A stretch of 47,760 nucleotides of DNA from CAYYKD01 sp964471825 (GCA_964471825.1 CAYYKD010000031.1:1-47760), one strand, 5' to 3'. Positions 25,034-34,762 are shown, counted from the stretch's first letter. Notes: a model not told the origin generated them from the sequence alone. Made by a program: numbers and translations.

Positions 25034-26085
25034 TCTTCCCAGTCCCAGAACAGATCTTTATTAGTCAGTTTTTCATCTGTGTCATTAGTAGTTTGCTCTG
25101 TTTCATGTTTAGAACCTAGAGCAATACCTGTTTTTATTTCATAGAGCGTTTTTTCAAGATCATCCGTTTCATTTGACCAGTATTCATCTGTCCCATAGTG
25201 AGGGAAGGCATCAATAAATGCAGGGTCATCTCTTCGTTTTGCTATCCATGCTGCATAGTTTATATATCTTAATGCTCTAAGCGGTTCGATCAGGTCAAGC
25301 CATTCATTATTAAAATCACAAAAAAGTCTGTAATTCTCTATAAGTATTTCAAGTTGAGACTTCGTGCCACTATTAATACCGTTTGCAAGCATCCAGAAGT
25401 CCTGTACTGCAGGTCCCATATAGAAATCATCAAAATCCAAAAAACTAAAACCATCTTTACTGTAGATAAGATTGCCGATATGACAATCTCCATGGATTCT
25501 GTGAAACGGAACTCCGGCAATGTGCTTATCATAGATACTGCAAATTGACTCTACGGATGATCTATAACGATCAACAAACTGCGATGGTATAATCTTGTTG
25601 TCCAGTAAAAACTGCATTGGCCTAAGTCCCAGATTAGCACTGTCTAAAACCAGACGGCTACCTGCCTCCTTGGACTTTCCAACTGAATGAATCCGTCCAA
25701 GAAGCCGTCCGACTGTTGCTATCTGTTCATCACTATACTCATCAACACATCTTCCGCCTGTTCTAGGCCAGACCGCATAGAAGATATTATCAATTTTTTT
25801 AAGTGTCGTTCCATCCATAAATCGGTTTGGAACACATACGGGGATCTCTTGAGATTCCAGGTCAAAAAGGAATTCATGCTCTTCATTTATCTGTCTTTCT
25901 GTCCACCTTCCCGGTCTATAGAACTTAACAACAATGTGAGAGCCATCATCCAATTCAAGATCATAGACTCTATTCTCAAGGCTGTTCAGTTTCCAGCAAA
26001 GGCCGGTAGTTCTATAGCCCTCTCTTTCAACCGCACTTATAATTACCTGAGGAGTCAGCGTGTAGAAATGTTCAGAGCTATTCAA
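25030..26085 (-). CDS. srkA: SrkA/YihE-like Ser/Thr protein kinase (APH fold)
   Basis: 351 residues. Aminoglycoside-phosphotransferase-type kinase: ATP lysine K54 in VVKFYRPGRW, catalytic loop HGDCHIGN (198-205), metal motif LDFDDFYMGP (216-225). This combination and MGPAVQDFW match the stress-response kinase SrkA of enterobacteria. The C-terminal 25 residues (KHETEQTTNDTDEKL...) form a polar extension. Convergent with hydE; the two stop codons overlap. Confidence 0.85.
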   Translation of the reverse strand: MNSSEHFYTLTPQVIISAVEREGYRTTGLCWKLNSLENRVYDLELDDGSHIVVKFYRPGRWTERQINEEHEFLFDLESQEIPVCVPNRFMDGTTLKKIDNIFYAVWPRTGGRCVDEYSDEQIATVGRLLGRIHSVGKSKEAGSRLVLDSANLGLRPMQFLLDNKIIPSQFVDRYRSSVESICSIYDKHIAGVPFHRIHGDCHIGNLIYSKDGFSFLDFDDFYMGPAVQDFWMLANGINSGTKSQLEILIENYRLFCDFNNEWLDLIEPLRALRYINYAAWIAKRRDDPAFIDAFPHYGTDEYWSNETDDLEKTLYEIKTGIALGSKHETEQTTNDTDEKLTNKDLFWDWED

Positions 26086-26100
26086 GAGTTACCCCATTTT

Positions 26101-27138
26101 TTAATCTGCTGTTGCAGGGAGACTTATAATTATATCATGAACAGAGGCACCTGCATCTTGATCCTTAAGTTTCACGATTTTAGCAGTGGACATATTGTTC
26201 TCTACAGAGGTTACCTGTGCCGCACCAATCATAGTCTTAGAGAGCCCGAGAAGTCTGCCTGATGAATCTACTAAAGGAGACCCGGCTCGTACAATAAAAA
26301 TATAGTCACCTGCTTTTATCCCATTTTCTTCAGAGGCGGTTGATATTATTTCTTTGTTATTAACAGCGAGAATCTCCCCCATTATTGGGTGTTTTTCTTC
26401 AAGATATCTGATCGTTTTTTTTGTTGCCTCTTCAAGAGCCATTCTATATTGCGGGCCGAGATCTATATCTGCTCCTGTTGCTCCGATCGCATTGATTGGC
26501 CTATTTGTCAGATTCGTAGGACCTCTGATTATCATTCCTTCAGAAGTAACATTTAGAATCTCTTCATTCTCAACATTGATATTGTTTGTATAGGCTATCT
26601 TTCCTGTGTTTACATCTACTACAGAGATAGAAACACCAACTGATACCTTTAGTGAAAAATGTCCGCCTACACGGGTTACTATCGGGTAAGACTGACTGAC
26701 TCCCCCTGTTAACACAAAACCGGCAACAAGAAGACCACCTATCTCTACACCGCTATCCTCAACAAAGAAATCATTGCTTGACTTTCTCTGCTCCTCTATT
26801 GCTGCATTTATATCGTCTGTACTGCCAAGCAGTTGATATCGCCCGGTCTTGGCTATCTCACTCTTTAAGAATGCATCCATTTTAAATTGTTCATCTCTTA
26901 TAGCCTTTTTAAAAGAGGCCGGTACTTCAAAGGGCATAATCCTTATTAACGGTTTTACATACTTAACAGGCTCTTTATTGATAATTCTTATTGCAAACGC
27001 ATTATCAAAACCTGCCGGCATTATTAAATCTGATACACTATGAGGCAAGCTAGAGGATTGATCCTTCGCTGCCTTGTCAGTAGTTACACATGACACAGAT
27101 GTTAATAACAACAATAATAGGAATAAATTTTTACACAT
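26101..27138 (-). CDS. CsgG/FlgT-like outer-membrane lipoprotein
   Basis: 345 residues with a lipobox SVSC (Cys17). The middle resembles CsgG-type proteins (IRIMPFEVPASFKKAI, then a Gly-rich GLLVAGFVLTGGVSQSYP). The C-terminal 85 residues (IMGEILAVNNKEIISTASEE, GIKAGDYIFIVRAG) resemble the FlgT C-terminal or CsgG-associated domain. Likely in the periplasm, anchored in the outer membrane. The ATG at 27138 follows AGAGG. A second lipoprotein lies upstream beyond a strong hairpin. Function not known. Confidence 0.6.
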   Translation of the reverse strand: MCKNLFLLLLLLTSVSCVTTDKAAKDQSSSLPHSVSDLIMPAGFDNAFAIRIINKEPVKYVKPLIRIMPFEVPASFKKAIRDEQFKMDAFLKSEIAKTGRYQLLGSTDDINAAIEEQRKSSNDFFVEDSGVEIGGLLVAGFVLTGGVSQSYPIVTRVGGHFSLKVSVGVSISVVDVNTGKIAYTNNINVENEEILNVTSEGMIIRGPTNLTNRPINAIGATGADIDLGPQYRMALEEATKKTIRYLEEKHPIMGEILAVNNKEIISTASEENGIKAGDYIFIVRAGSPLVDSSGRLLGLSKTMIGAAQVTSVENNMSTAKIVKLKDQDAGASVHDIIISLPATAD

Positions 27139-27198
27139 ATATACCTCTATTTCTATATATTTTTATATATTTCTATATATTTTGTAGGAAAAATCAGG

Positions 27199-27239
27199 AA
27201 ATTCTCACCTGTATAAAAAATAGTTACAGGTGAGAATTT
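27199..27239 (-). terminator. 15-bp perfect hairpin between two lipoprotein genes
   Basis: Arms 27199-27213 (AAATTCTCACCTGTA) and 27225-27239 are exact reverse complements with an 11-base loop, about 43 bases after the stop of the upstream gene. Only a short broken T tract follows on the minus strand, so termination strength is uncertain. Confidence 0.6.
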
Positions 27240-27281
27240 TCTTGGTTTAAATAGAACAAATTCGGTTCAAATAACAAACAA

Positions 27282-28340
27282 CTAAAGTTTTGTCTGCAAT
27301 TCAAATGCTTTTTCCCATAGAACTCTATTTTTTTCAGTATTTGCCTGATATCTCTTCATCTGAAACTCACCATATTTCTGAATATTATCCAGATCTGTAA
27401 ATGTCATCCCTCTACCTTGAGGTACATTCTTTGTAACATAGTTTGCAATCATACCCGGAGCCTGAAGAGGATTACTAAATAATGATGCAATGTCAAGAGC
27501 CATTCTTGCAAAGTGCTCTGCAATCTCTACACTTTTAAGGGCACAGGCAGCACCAATCGCATTTAACAATTCACCGCTTTTTCTTATCCGTTCACTAGCT
27601 GCTGAATTTGACTTTCGTATTTCATCAAGAAATGATTGTTGACTTAACACTTCAACCATAACCATCTCATGAGTTGCCTTAGGGTTGTTTTTTTTATATT
27701 CGATCATTGCCTGGATAATAACATCTTTTGATGCTGAGTTTAAAACCATACCTTCTAATTCCACTAACATATTTTTTAAATATGGTGTGCGTGCAACCTC
27801 AAATGCCTGAAACAACAAAGATGCCTTTGCGATTTTATCATAGGTTGCAGAATTAATCGTAATATCATACATTTCTGCGGTTTCAAACGGGTTGGTTTTT
27901 ACAATGACACCATCCCGAACAGCAACATTACCTTTTCTTCCAAATATTACGCCAAATTCGTTTGGTTCTACAGCTTCATATATAGGAGAACCTAAACCAC
28001 CCTTTAAGACATAGTCTCTGATTGTTGCCGGTGTTTCAATCTTACCGTCAATCTTTACAGCAAGACCGTCCTCATTATACTCTATTGAGCTGACTACAAA
28101 TACCTGGTTAGCATTAGGTGATGACAAAATAGCATTATATATAGAATATGCAGCTCCGCCACCCACTAATGTCCTCATAGAGTCGCCAATCATGTTCAAT
28201 ACCTGATTTGAGTTTAACTCTGTGCCGAATTTTCTCATCGTTTCTAAACCCGGAGCAGACTTTTCTGATTTAGCAGTTTCTGTAGTCTGGCAGCCAATTA
28301 AGAAAACTACAACCGAAATAAAAAGCAAATTCTTTTTCAT
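27282..28340 (-). CDS. Lipoprotein of unknown function
   Basis: 352 residues starting MKKNLLFISVVVFLIGCQTT; Cys17 is the lipidation site. I chose the ATG at 28340 because AAGGGG lies eight bases upstream; the frame extends 17 codons further up without a good site. The body is helical with no motif I recognise. The first residues after the cysteine (QTTETAKSEK) resemble those of the next lipoprotein (VTTDKAAKDQ). A good promoter and a 3' hairpin make it a single-gene unit. Confidence 0.6.
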   Translation of the reverse strand: MKKNLLFISVVVFLIGCQTTETAKSEKSAPGLETMRKFGTELNSNQVLNMIGDSMRTLVGGGAAYSIYNAILSSPNANQVFVVSSIEYNEDGLAVKIDGKIETPATIRDYVLKGGLGSPIYEAVEPNEFGVIFGRKGNVAVRDGVIVKTNPFETAEMYDITINSATYDKIAKASLLFQAFEVARTPYLKNMLVELEGMVLNSASKDVIIQAMIEYKKNNPKATHEMVMVEVLSQQSFLDEIRKSNSAASERIRKSGELLNAIGAACALKSVEIAEHFARMALDIASLFSNPLQAPGMIANYVTKNVPQGRGMTFTDLDNIQKYGEFQMKRYQANTEKNRVLWEKAFELQTKL

Positions 28341-28381
28341 TGATATACCCCTTTTAACTATAAATATTTTTTCAACAAAAA

Positions 28382-28411
28382 AGAATAACACATTTCTTAC
28401 ATAAAAGTCAA
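28382..28411 (-). promoter_or_regulatory. Sigma-70 promoter for the lipoprotein gene
   Basis: TTGACT (28406-28411), 18-base spacer, TATTCT (28382-28387) on the minus strand, ending about 40 bases before the ATG at 28340. Confidence 0.5.
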
Positions 28412-28473
28412 GAAAATATAATACTTTATAGAAATTCCTTAGGGATTAGAACTGTCTTACTTTTTTTATTAAA

Positions 28474-28686
28474 TTAAGAGCCTTTGTATAGAAAAAGAGC
28501 CTCTGTATTATATAGATTGATATCGTTCGCCGGCATGAGATGTATTTTACTTTGCTTTAATAAGCGAGTGAGATCAGGCAAAGAAAAAATATCCCCAACG
28601 GGCGAAATAAGCGTGTGGCGAATGCAGTCATACTGGCTGTTACTTGTAGTTGGTCGGTAAAATACCAACCAGCCCGGTTGCCGAGA
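28474..28686. other. GC-richer intergenic segment with a hairpin, no gene recognised
   Basis: This stretch is visibly richer in G and C than its surroundings. It holds a 9-base stem with one mismatch (28651-28659 with 28663-28671, loop AAA). A 64-codon minus-strand frame here shows no family signature and no ribosome site. It may be a degraded gene or a structured RNA. Confidence 0.25.
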
Positions 28687-28845
28687 TTACTTTAAAACAG
28701 TTCTTTGAAATCTTATTTTTTCAGCCATTTTATGTATTTCATAAAAACGATCTTCAAGTTTAAATATTTTCACATCATTATGTATTTCTTCTTTCCATTT
28801 CCAGACATTTTTTAAAGCTTCACTATTTTCAATTTTATTCATCAT
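28687..28845 (-). CDS. Antitoxin-like small protein, partner of a PIN toxin
   Basis: 52-53 residues: MMNKIENSEALKNVWKWKEE then IHNDVKIFKLEDRFYEIHKM. This resembles small antitoxins (the ALRxVWxWKE..I..D pattern) encoded beside PIN-domain VapC-type toxins. GGAGG lies eight bases before the first ATG (28845), so it can be translated on its own although it is also in frame with the PIN fragment upstream. No toxin gene follows downstream. It may be a solitary antitoxin. Confidence 0.5.
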   Translation of the reverse strand: MMNKIENSEALKNVWKWKEEIHNDVKIFKLEDRFYEIHKMAEKIRFQRTVLK

Positions 28846-28911
28846 CGATAACCTCCAATGGAGACAGAAACTAATTATACTTGTATCTAAATATATTTTT
28901 TTCTTTTTCAT
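28846..28911 (-). pseudogene. N-terminal stub of a PIN-domain toxin
   Basis: Begins MKKKKIYLDTSIISF, the standard first strand of PIN nucleases carrying the first catalytic aspartate (D9). The frame then runs straight into the antitoxin-like gene. More than 100 residues of the PIN domain are missing. Confidence 0.55.
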
Positions 28912-29144
28912 ATTGATATAATAATCCAGAAAACGAAATATGTCAATTTTGAATGTTAGCTAAATTAAAATATTACTCATGCATATTGCTGATTACTAAC
29001 TGAATTATTTATAACAGAAACTATGTCAGTCTTTCTTTAGCGGATGCCGGTTATTCAAAATACCACAATTCACAAACAATTACAAGTAACTAATGGATAC
29101 ATAATTAATTGAATGACATAATTAATTGAATGAATTTAGAGATG

Positions 29145-29294
29145 TTATTTTGTGTTGATATGGCTGAACATCTCAATTAGTTCTTTTTTTTCTTTTACAT
29201 TTGATTTTTTGTATATATTTTTGATGTGGGTATTAACCTTAAAAGTCTGTGTGGTTTTAAGCTGATAAGATATTACATAGGTGTTACTTAAGAG
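29145..29294 (-). pseudogene. LuxR-type HTH C-terminal remnant
   Basis: A frame reads VISYQLKTTQTFKVNTHIKN then IYKKSNVKEKKELIEMF, ending at 29145. VNTHIKNIYKKSNVK matches the recognition and final helices of GerE/LuxR HTH domains (TVKxHIxNIYxKLxV). No start or receiver domain is present, and the upstream part is occupied by the antiporter gene, whose stop it overlaps. Probably a gene truncated by rearrangement. Confidence 0.5.
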
Positions 29295-30496
29295 TTTTCC
29301 TCGTTTTTCGTTAATTGTATCGGAGATGTTAATAATATAGGTGAAAATATATTTATACCAAACAAACCAATGGGAGCGGTAAATAATATCGCAACAACAG
29401 CTATCGCAAGAATTATATTTCCCTCAGGCAAACCATATGAAAGGGCTACACCGCCAAGAGCGGCTTGAACTGTTGCCTTTGGTAAATATGCAATCACACA
29501 AAAAAGCCGCTCTTTATAGTTAAGTTTTGAGAATGAGGTGGCTATTAAAACACCAATTGATCTTGCAATCAATCCAAGTATAATAACAAATAACCCCTTT
29601 AGCCCTGCCTGAAGTGCAATTTTGATGTCAAGAGAATAACCAATCAAAACAAATAAAATGATTTCAGCAAAGATCCAGATTTTCGAGTATTTTAGTGCCA
29701 GTTCGTGAGCAACCTCTTCATGATATTCAAGCAATATAAATCCAACCGTCATAACCCCAAGCAAGGCCGCAAAGTGATATAGATCGCCGACTTGAACTAA
29801 TAATGTCGCAAATACAAGTAATATGAGAGCTTTCTCAGTCGCACGAATCTTTTTGTGATTTTTCTTAAAAAAATACATTAATAACAATCCGACTACTACC
29901 CCTGATACTACCCCGATAATTATTGAAAATGGAACAGATAAAACTGTTTTAATGATATTTAAACTTGAGTTCTGAGACAAACCTAGAAACACAGAAAAAA
30001 ATGTAATTGCAAATACATCATCAATTGATGCACCTGCCATAATAATAGTCGGGACTTCGCTATGACCTTTAGATTTTAGATTTAACATAGATGGAACAAT
30101 GACAGCCGGAGATACGGCTGCAAGCATAAAGCCGGTTAGACCCGACACGCTCCAACTAAAGTTAAAAAAAACTCTAAATAGAAACATTAACCCGAATCCT
30201 TCCATTAGGCACGGCACAAAAGCCATAAGCAGTGCAGTTATACCGACTTTATTTAAAACATCTCTTCTGATACTCAAGCCCGCCCTTAGAAGAATCACAA
30301 TTAACGCAAATGACTTAAGAAAAGGTGCAACCTCCCATAGAATACCGGGTGTGTATTGCTTTATAGTTAGAGAACAGATTATACCAAATACTACCATTCC
30401 AAGGATAGCAGGCAGTTTTATTTTAGCGAATAATTTACTGAATATCCAGCCGCCTCCCAGGATGATAGCGAAAATCCAATTAATCTGTAATGTCAT
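29288..30496 (-). CDS. Cation/proton antiporter (CPA family, NhaP/KefB-like)
   Basis: 402 residues with about 12 membrane helices. Features of the monovalent cation:proton antiporter superfamily: GLTGFMLAAVSPAVIVPSML in the middle and GASIDDVFAITFF with the ion-binding Asp pair. No C-terminal TrkA-N or cytosolic regulatory domain. Likely exchanges Na+ or K+ for H+ at the inner membrane. It is alone; the upstream region 30497-30646 has AT-rich -10-like sequence but no clear -35. Confidence 0.82.
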   Translation of the reverse strand: MTLQINWIFAIILGGGWIFSKLFAKIKLPAILGMVVFGIICSLTIKQYTPGILWEVAPFLKSFALIVILLRAGLSIRRDVLNKVGITALLMAFVPCLMEGFGLMFLFRVFFNFSWSVSGLTGFMLAAVSPAVIVPSMLNLKSKGHSEVPTIIMAGASIDDVFAITFFSVFLGLSQNSSLNIIKTVLSVPFSIIIGVVSGVVVGLLLMYFFKKNHKKIRATEKALILLVFATLLVQVGDLYHFAALLGVMTVGFILLEYHEEVAHELALKYSKIWIFAEIILFVLIGYSLDIKIALQAGLKGLFVIILGLIARSIGVLIATSFSKLNYKERLFCVIAYLPKATVQAALGGVALSYGLPEGNIILAIAVVAILFTAPIGLFGINIFSPILLTSPIQLTKNEENS

Positions 30497-30646
30497 TCTA
30501 TATATTCCTTATTGAGACTCCTCTAAAAAACTTTAAGTTTACACTAACTCTATATTACAATATTATATATCAGTTTTAAGATAATCAATAGAGAGTTTTC
30601 GCAAGATTAACTATTTTTTTTATTATGAATTGGAGCGTCTGATCCT

Positions 30647-30961
30647 TTAAAAAATAGAGGCTGTTTTTGGGTCTGCAAACATTCCCGTTCTGATTATATT
30701 TAATAAATCTCCGGTCAAAAGATTCTGATTAGAATCATACTCTAAAATAACAATTTCATTATTTGACAAATCAATAACAGTAATAAACAATGATACAGCA
30801 TTACATGATTGAGAAATAATTCTAACATTTTTAGGAACCTCAATAGTCTCCTCTTCTTCCTGAACATTCTTATCATTCTTATTATTCTTATCATTGTTTG
30901 CTGAATATACAAAATTCATTGACAATGATAAAATACACAACAAAATTAAAATTTTTTTCAT
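30647..30961 (-). CDS. Small secreted protein with Asn/Lys-rich linker
   Basis: 104 residues: a signal peptide MKKILILLCILSLSMNFVYS, an Asn/Lys/Asp-rich linker, an acidic patch (EEEETIE), then a compact domain (ISQSCNAVSLFITVIDLSNN). AGGAGATCTT precedes the ATG at 30961. No family recognised. Likely periplasmic. Confidence 0.6.
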   Translation of the reverse strand: MKKILILLCILSLSMNFVYSANNDKNNKNDKNVQEEEETIEVPKNVRIISQSCNAVSLFITVIDLSNNEIVILEYDSNQNLLTGDLLNIIRTGMFADPKTASIF

Positions 30962-31057
30962 TAAGATCTCCTATTTCTATCTTTAAAGTGAACAAATTTG
31001 ACTAAGCATGTTTGCTAAAGAGCCTCTATAGTTTATCTTTTTTTTTACATCGGCCTG

Positions 31058-31099
31058 AAAAAAAATAAAAAAAGAGGCTGTCATAGCAGACAGCTCTCT
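31058..31099 (-). terminator. Intrinsic terminator of the hydCBA operon
   Basis: On the minus strand a GC-containing stem (GCTGTC/GACAGC, extended by AGAG/CTCT with a one-base bulge) and a 6-base loop are followed by TTTTTTTATTTTTTTT. It sits 11 bases after the hydA stop. Confidence 0.85.
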
Positions 31100-31109
31100 T
31101 ATCGGTTAT

Positions 31110-32865
31110 CTATTTTCTTCGTTTAGCTGAAGTATCAGCACCACCCTTAAAATAGTGTGTGTGCAATAGGTGATGGGATTTTTCTCCGCCCGGTTTACCG
31201 AGGAATTCCTCATATAGTTTTTTGATATATGGGTTTTCATGAGACTTTCTAATCTTCTTAGATGCGTCCTCTGCGTAGATACCTTTCATTCTATTTTCGA
31301 TAATTGATGGTTCTCCATGTTTGTATGGTTGGCCACCACCATTTATACAGCCACCGGGACAAGCCATTATCTCAATTGCATGATACTCTGCTTCCTTGTT
31401 TCGTATCTTTTCAAGGAGTTTTCGTGCATTACCAAGACCTGAGGCAACTGCAACATTTACTTTTGTGCCATCTATATCAATTGTTGCTTCCTTGATTCCA
31501 TCAAGACCTCTAACAGCGTTAAAGTCAAGATTCTTAAGCTCCTTGCCTGAAACCCACTCATAGGTAGTTCTAAGAGCTGCCTCAAGAACACCACCACTTG
31601 CACCAAATATTACAGATGCACCAGTTGATTCACCTAAAGGATTGTCAAAATCTTCATCAGGCATATTCTTCAAGCTTATGCCGGCCTCTTTAAGCATCTT
31701 TATAAGCTCTCGTGTTGAGATAACAAGATCAACATCCTGTACACCATTGTGAGTAAATTCAGGTCTATTCGCCTCATATTTTTTAGCAAGACATGGCATA
31801 ACAGAAACAACTACAAGATCCTTTGGATCAACGCCGATTTTCTCTGCATAGTAGGATTTTGCAATTGCACCAAACATCTGTTGCGGTGACTTACAACTCG
31901 ATGGAATATTTAAAAGATNNNNNNNNNNATTCGATAAAGTTTATCCAGCCGGGACAACATGAAGTTAGAATCGGCAGATCTCTCTTGTTTGTAAGTCTAT
32001 CGATAATCTCAGTGGCCTCTTCCATAATTGTAAGGTCAGCTGCAAAGTCCGTATCAAATATCTTGTCAAATCCAAGTCTTCTTAGTGCAGCAGCCAGTTT
32101 ACCTGTGATAGGCTGACCATCAGGAAGACCGACCTCTTCGCTTAATGCAACTCTAACAGCCGGAGCTGTCTGAACAATAACCGTTTTTTTCGGGTCATTT
32201 ATTGCATTCCATACATCCTGAATATATGAAACTTCAGTAAGTGCTGCTGTAGGGCAGACAGATACACATTGGCCGCAGAATGTACAGGCTGTTTCGATCT
32301 GTGGAAGGTGGTATGCAGTTGAAACAACAACTTCGAACCCTCTGCCAACAGCAGATAGGACATTACAGGTCTGAATCTCATTACACATTACTTCACATCT
32401 TCTACACATTACACATTTATCCGGATCCTTAACAAGTGAGAAACTTGAATTATCAACAGGGAATGATGACTTTGCACCTTCATATTTTCTTTCACGAACT
32501 CCAAGATCACTTGCTAGTTTCTGAAGATCACAGTCATTGTTTTTAGCACAACTTAGGCATGTGTCGGGGTGATCGGATAGAAGAAGTTTTACCATCGTTC
32601 TTCTTGCCTTGATCGCTCTCGGAGTGTTTGTCTTAACAATCATCCCCTCTGAGACAAGTGTTGCACAGGCAGGAGCAAGGTTTCTTCTTCCTTCGATCTC
32701 TACCACACAGACACGGCATGATGCTACCTTGTTAACTTTTTCCTTACCGGGGAAATCAAAGTAACATAATCGTGGAATATGCACATTTACCATCTCAGCT
32801 GCTGCAAGCACCGTAGTGCCATTCGGAACAGAGATAGGAGTATTATTTATAGTTAGATTTATCAT
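31110..32865 (-). CDS. hydA: [FeFe] hydrogenase catalytic subunit HydA (NADH/ferredoxin-linked, trimeric type)
   Basis: About 583 residues once the 10-N gap is bridged. Order: N-terminal [2Fe-2S] (C34, C50, C53, C67), His-Cys [4Fe-4S] (H99, C103, C106, C112), two [4Fe-4S] motifs (CVMCRRCEVMC; CTFCGQCVSVC), then the H-cluster domain with TSCCPGW, MPCLAKKYE and ACPGGCINGGGQP. Translation right of the gap gives LLNIPSSCKSPQQMFGA, the expected continuation, so this is one gene, not two. Reduces protons at the H-cluster. Last gene of hydCBA with an 11-base gap from hydB; a clear terminator follows. Confidence 0.95.
31919..31928. other. Assembly gap (10 N) inside hydA
   Basis: Frames on either side join only if the missing length is a multiple of three. 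Ten N does not fit, so the gap size is nominal. About 9-12 bases are probably absent, between WINFIE and LLNIPSS. Confidence 0.95.
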
Positions 32866-32875
32866 TATCAGCTCC

Positions 32876-34762
32876 TTATACTATCTCAATTGCATTAAAT
32901 TTACATTTCTGCATACATGCACCACACTTGATACATTTGCTTTCATCAATTACATACTTCTTCTTAAGCTCACCTGATATACAGGAAACAGGGCAGACCC
33001 TTGAACAGGCTGAACAACCTACACAGCTATCAGCGATAACTCTATACTTAAGGAGTTTTGTACATGATTTTGCAGGACACTTTTTGTCAACTATATGAGC
33101 TATATATTCATCATAGAAATAGTTGAGTGTACTTAATATCGGGTTTGGAGCTGTCTGACCAAGTCCGCAGAGAGAGGTGTCTTTAATTGACTCACCTAGT
33201 TCTCTAAGAGTTGCGATGTCCTCCATAGTTCCGTTGCCATTTGTAATCTTCTCAAGTATCTCAAGCAGTCTGTTATTACCTATACGGCATGGTGTACATC
33301 TTCCACAGGATTCTTCCTTAGTAAACTCAAGGTAGAATTTGGATACATTAACCATACAGTCATCTTCATCAAGAACTATCATTCCACCGGATCCCATCAT
33401 AGAGCCGATCTGAAGCAGGTTATCATAGTCGATTGATATATCGATTTTACTCTCAGGAATACAACCACCTGAAGGTCCGCCTGTTTGAACAGCCTTAAAT
33501 TTTCTGCCATTCTTGATCCCTCCGCCGATATCGTAGATGATCTCCTTCAGCGTGATCCCCATTGGGACTTCAACAAGACCAACATTGTTAATCTTTCCTG
33601 CAAGTGCAAATACCTTTGTTCCCTTACTCTTCTCAGTACCAATTTTAGAGAACCATCCTGAACCATTTAGAATGATCGGACATACATTTGCAAAGGTCTC
33701 AACATTATTAACAATAGATGGTTTGCCCCAAAGACCTGATTGAGCAGGAAATGGAGGTTTAACATTTGGCTCCCCTCTCTCACCCTGGATAGAGTTTATA
33801 AGTGCAGTTTCTTCGCCGCAGACAAATGCACCGGCTCCATAACTTAGAACTACATCAAATGAGAAGTCTGATCCGAAAATGTTATTACCAAGTAGGCCAT
33901 ATTGTCTAGCCTGATCAATTGCTGTTTTTAATCTCTGAATTGCTAGTGGATATTCGGCTCTAATGTAGATGTAACCCTTATTAGCACCAATTACAAAACC
34001 TGCAATCGCCATTGCCTCAAGAACACCGTTAGGGTCGCCCTCAAGAATACTTCTGTCCATAAATGCACCCGGATCGCCCTCATCTGCATTACAGATTACA
34101 TACTTCTGAGCATTGTTTTCCTTCTTAGCATATTCCCACTTTAATCCCGTAGGAAATCCGCCACCGCCTCGGCCCCTAAGACCTGACTTTTTCATCTCGT
34201 CAAGAGTTCCATCACGCCCAAGTTCAAATATAGCCTTAGAGAGAGCCTGATAACCATCAAGAGCTATGTATTCCTTAATATTCTCAGGATCAAGGAGACC
34301 GCAGTTCCGTAGAGCTATTCTAACCTGTTTTTTGTAGAATGGGATATCTTCCTGTTTTGCAATGATATTTTTAGACATGGGGTCCTTGTATAGAAGTCTC
34401 TCTATAGTGTTTCCCTTAATAATATGTTCGTTAATTATATCCTTCGCATCATCCGGTTTTACAAGTACATAGAATACACTATCCGGTTGAACTGATACGA
34501 TTGGCCCCTGTTCACAGAAGCCGAAACACCCTGTACACAAAGCCTCAACTCTGTCAGAGAGGTGGTTTATCTTAATCTCATTTTGAAGCTCTTCAAGCAA
34601 TTTTTTACTCTGTGAAGCATGACAACCTGTCCCACCGCAGACCATTATAAACTGTTTGATACCGTCCTTTGCCGGTTTAAGTGTTCCCTTTCTGACAAGC
34701 AGATTGATCTTTTCTACCTCTCTAAGTTTTACAAGATCTTCTTTAGTTTTAATTATACTCAT
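32876..34762 (-). CDS. hydB: NADH-binding hydrogenase subunit HydB (NuoF-like)
   Basis: 628 residues. N-terminal thioredoxin-like [2Fe-2S] module (C42, C47, C79, C83); FMN/NADH domain with GLRGRGGGGFPTGLKWE (194-210) and GAGAFVCGEETALINS; [4Fe-4S] motif ESCGRCTPCRIG; C-terminal pair of [4Fe-4S] sites (CVGCSACSRVCPVSC, CIKCGACMQKC). This extended NuoF layout is typical of trimeric, electron-bifurcating hydrogenases. It would exchange electrons with NAD(H). Sits between hydC and hydA. Confidence 0.94.
   Translation of the reverse strand: MSIIKTKEDLVKLREVEKINLLVRKGTLKPAKDGIKQFIMVCGGTGCHASQSKKLLEELQNEIKINHLSDRVEALCTGCFGFCEQGPIVSVQPDSVFYVLVKPDDAKDIINEHIIKGNTIERLLYKDPMSKNIIAKQEDIPFYKKQVRIALRNCGLLDPENIKEYIALDGYQALSKAIFELGRDGTLDEMKKSGLRGRGGGGFPTGLKWEYAKKENNAQKYVICNADEGDPGAFMDRSILEGDPNGVLEAMAIAGFVIGANKGYIYIRAEYPLAIQRLKTAIDQARQYGLLGNNIFGSDFSFDVVLSYGAGAFVCGEETALINSIQGERGEPNVKPPFPAQSGLWGKPSIVNNVETFANVCPIILNGSGWFSKIGTEKSKGTKVFALAGKINNVGLVEVPMGITLKEIIYDIGGGIKNGRKFKAVQTGGPSGGCIPESKIDISIDYDNLLQIGSMMGSGGMIVLDEDDCMVNVSKFYLEFTKEESCGRCTPCRIGNNRLLEILEKITNGNGTMEDIATLRELGESIKDTSLCGLGQTAPNPILSTLNYFYDEYIAHIVDKKCPAKSCTKLLKYRVIADSCVGCSACSRVCPVSCISGELKKKYVIDESKCIKCGACMQKCKFNAIEIV

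Noticed and set aside
28474..28668. 64-codon minus-strand frame
   Set aside because: No ribosome site or family signature; reported only as a GC-richer segment.
31823..32116. Plus-strand frame crossing the 10-N gap
   Set aside because: Shadow of hydA; it exists only because N codons are read through.
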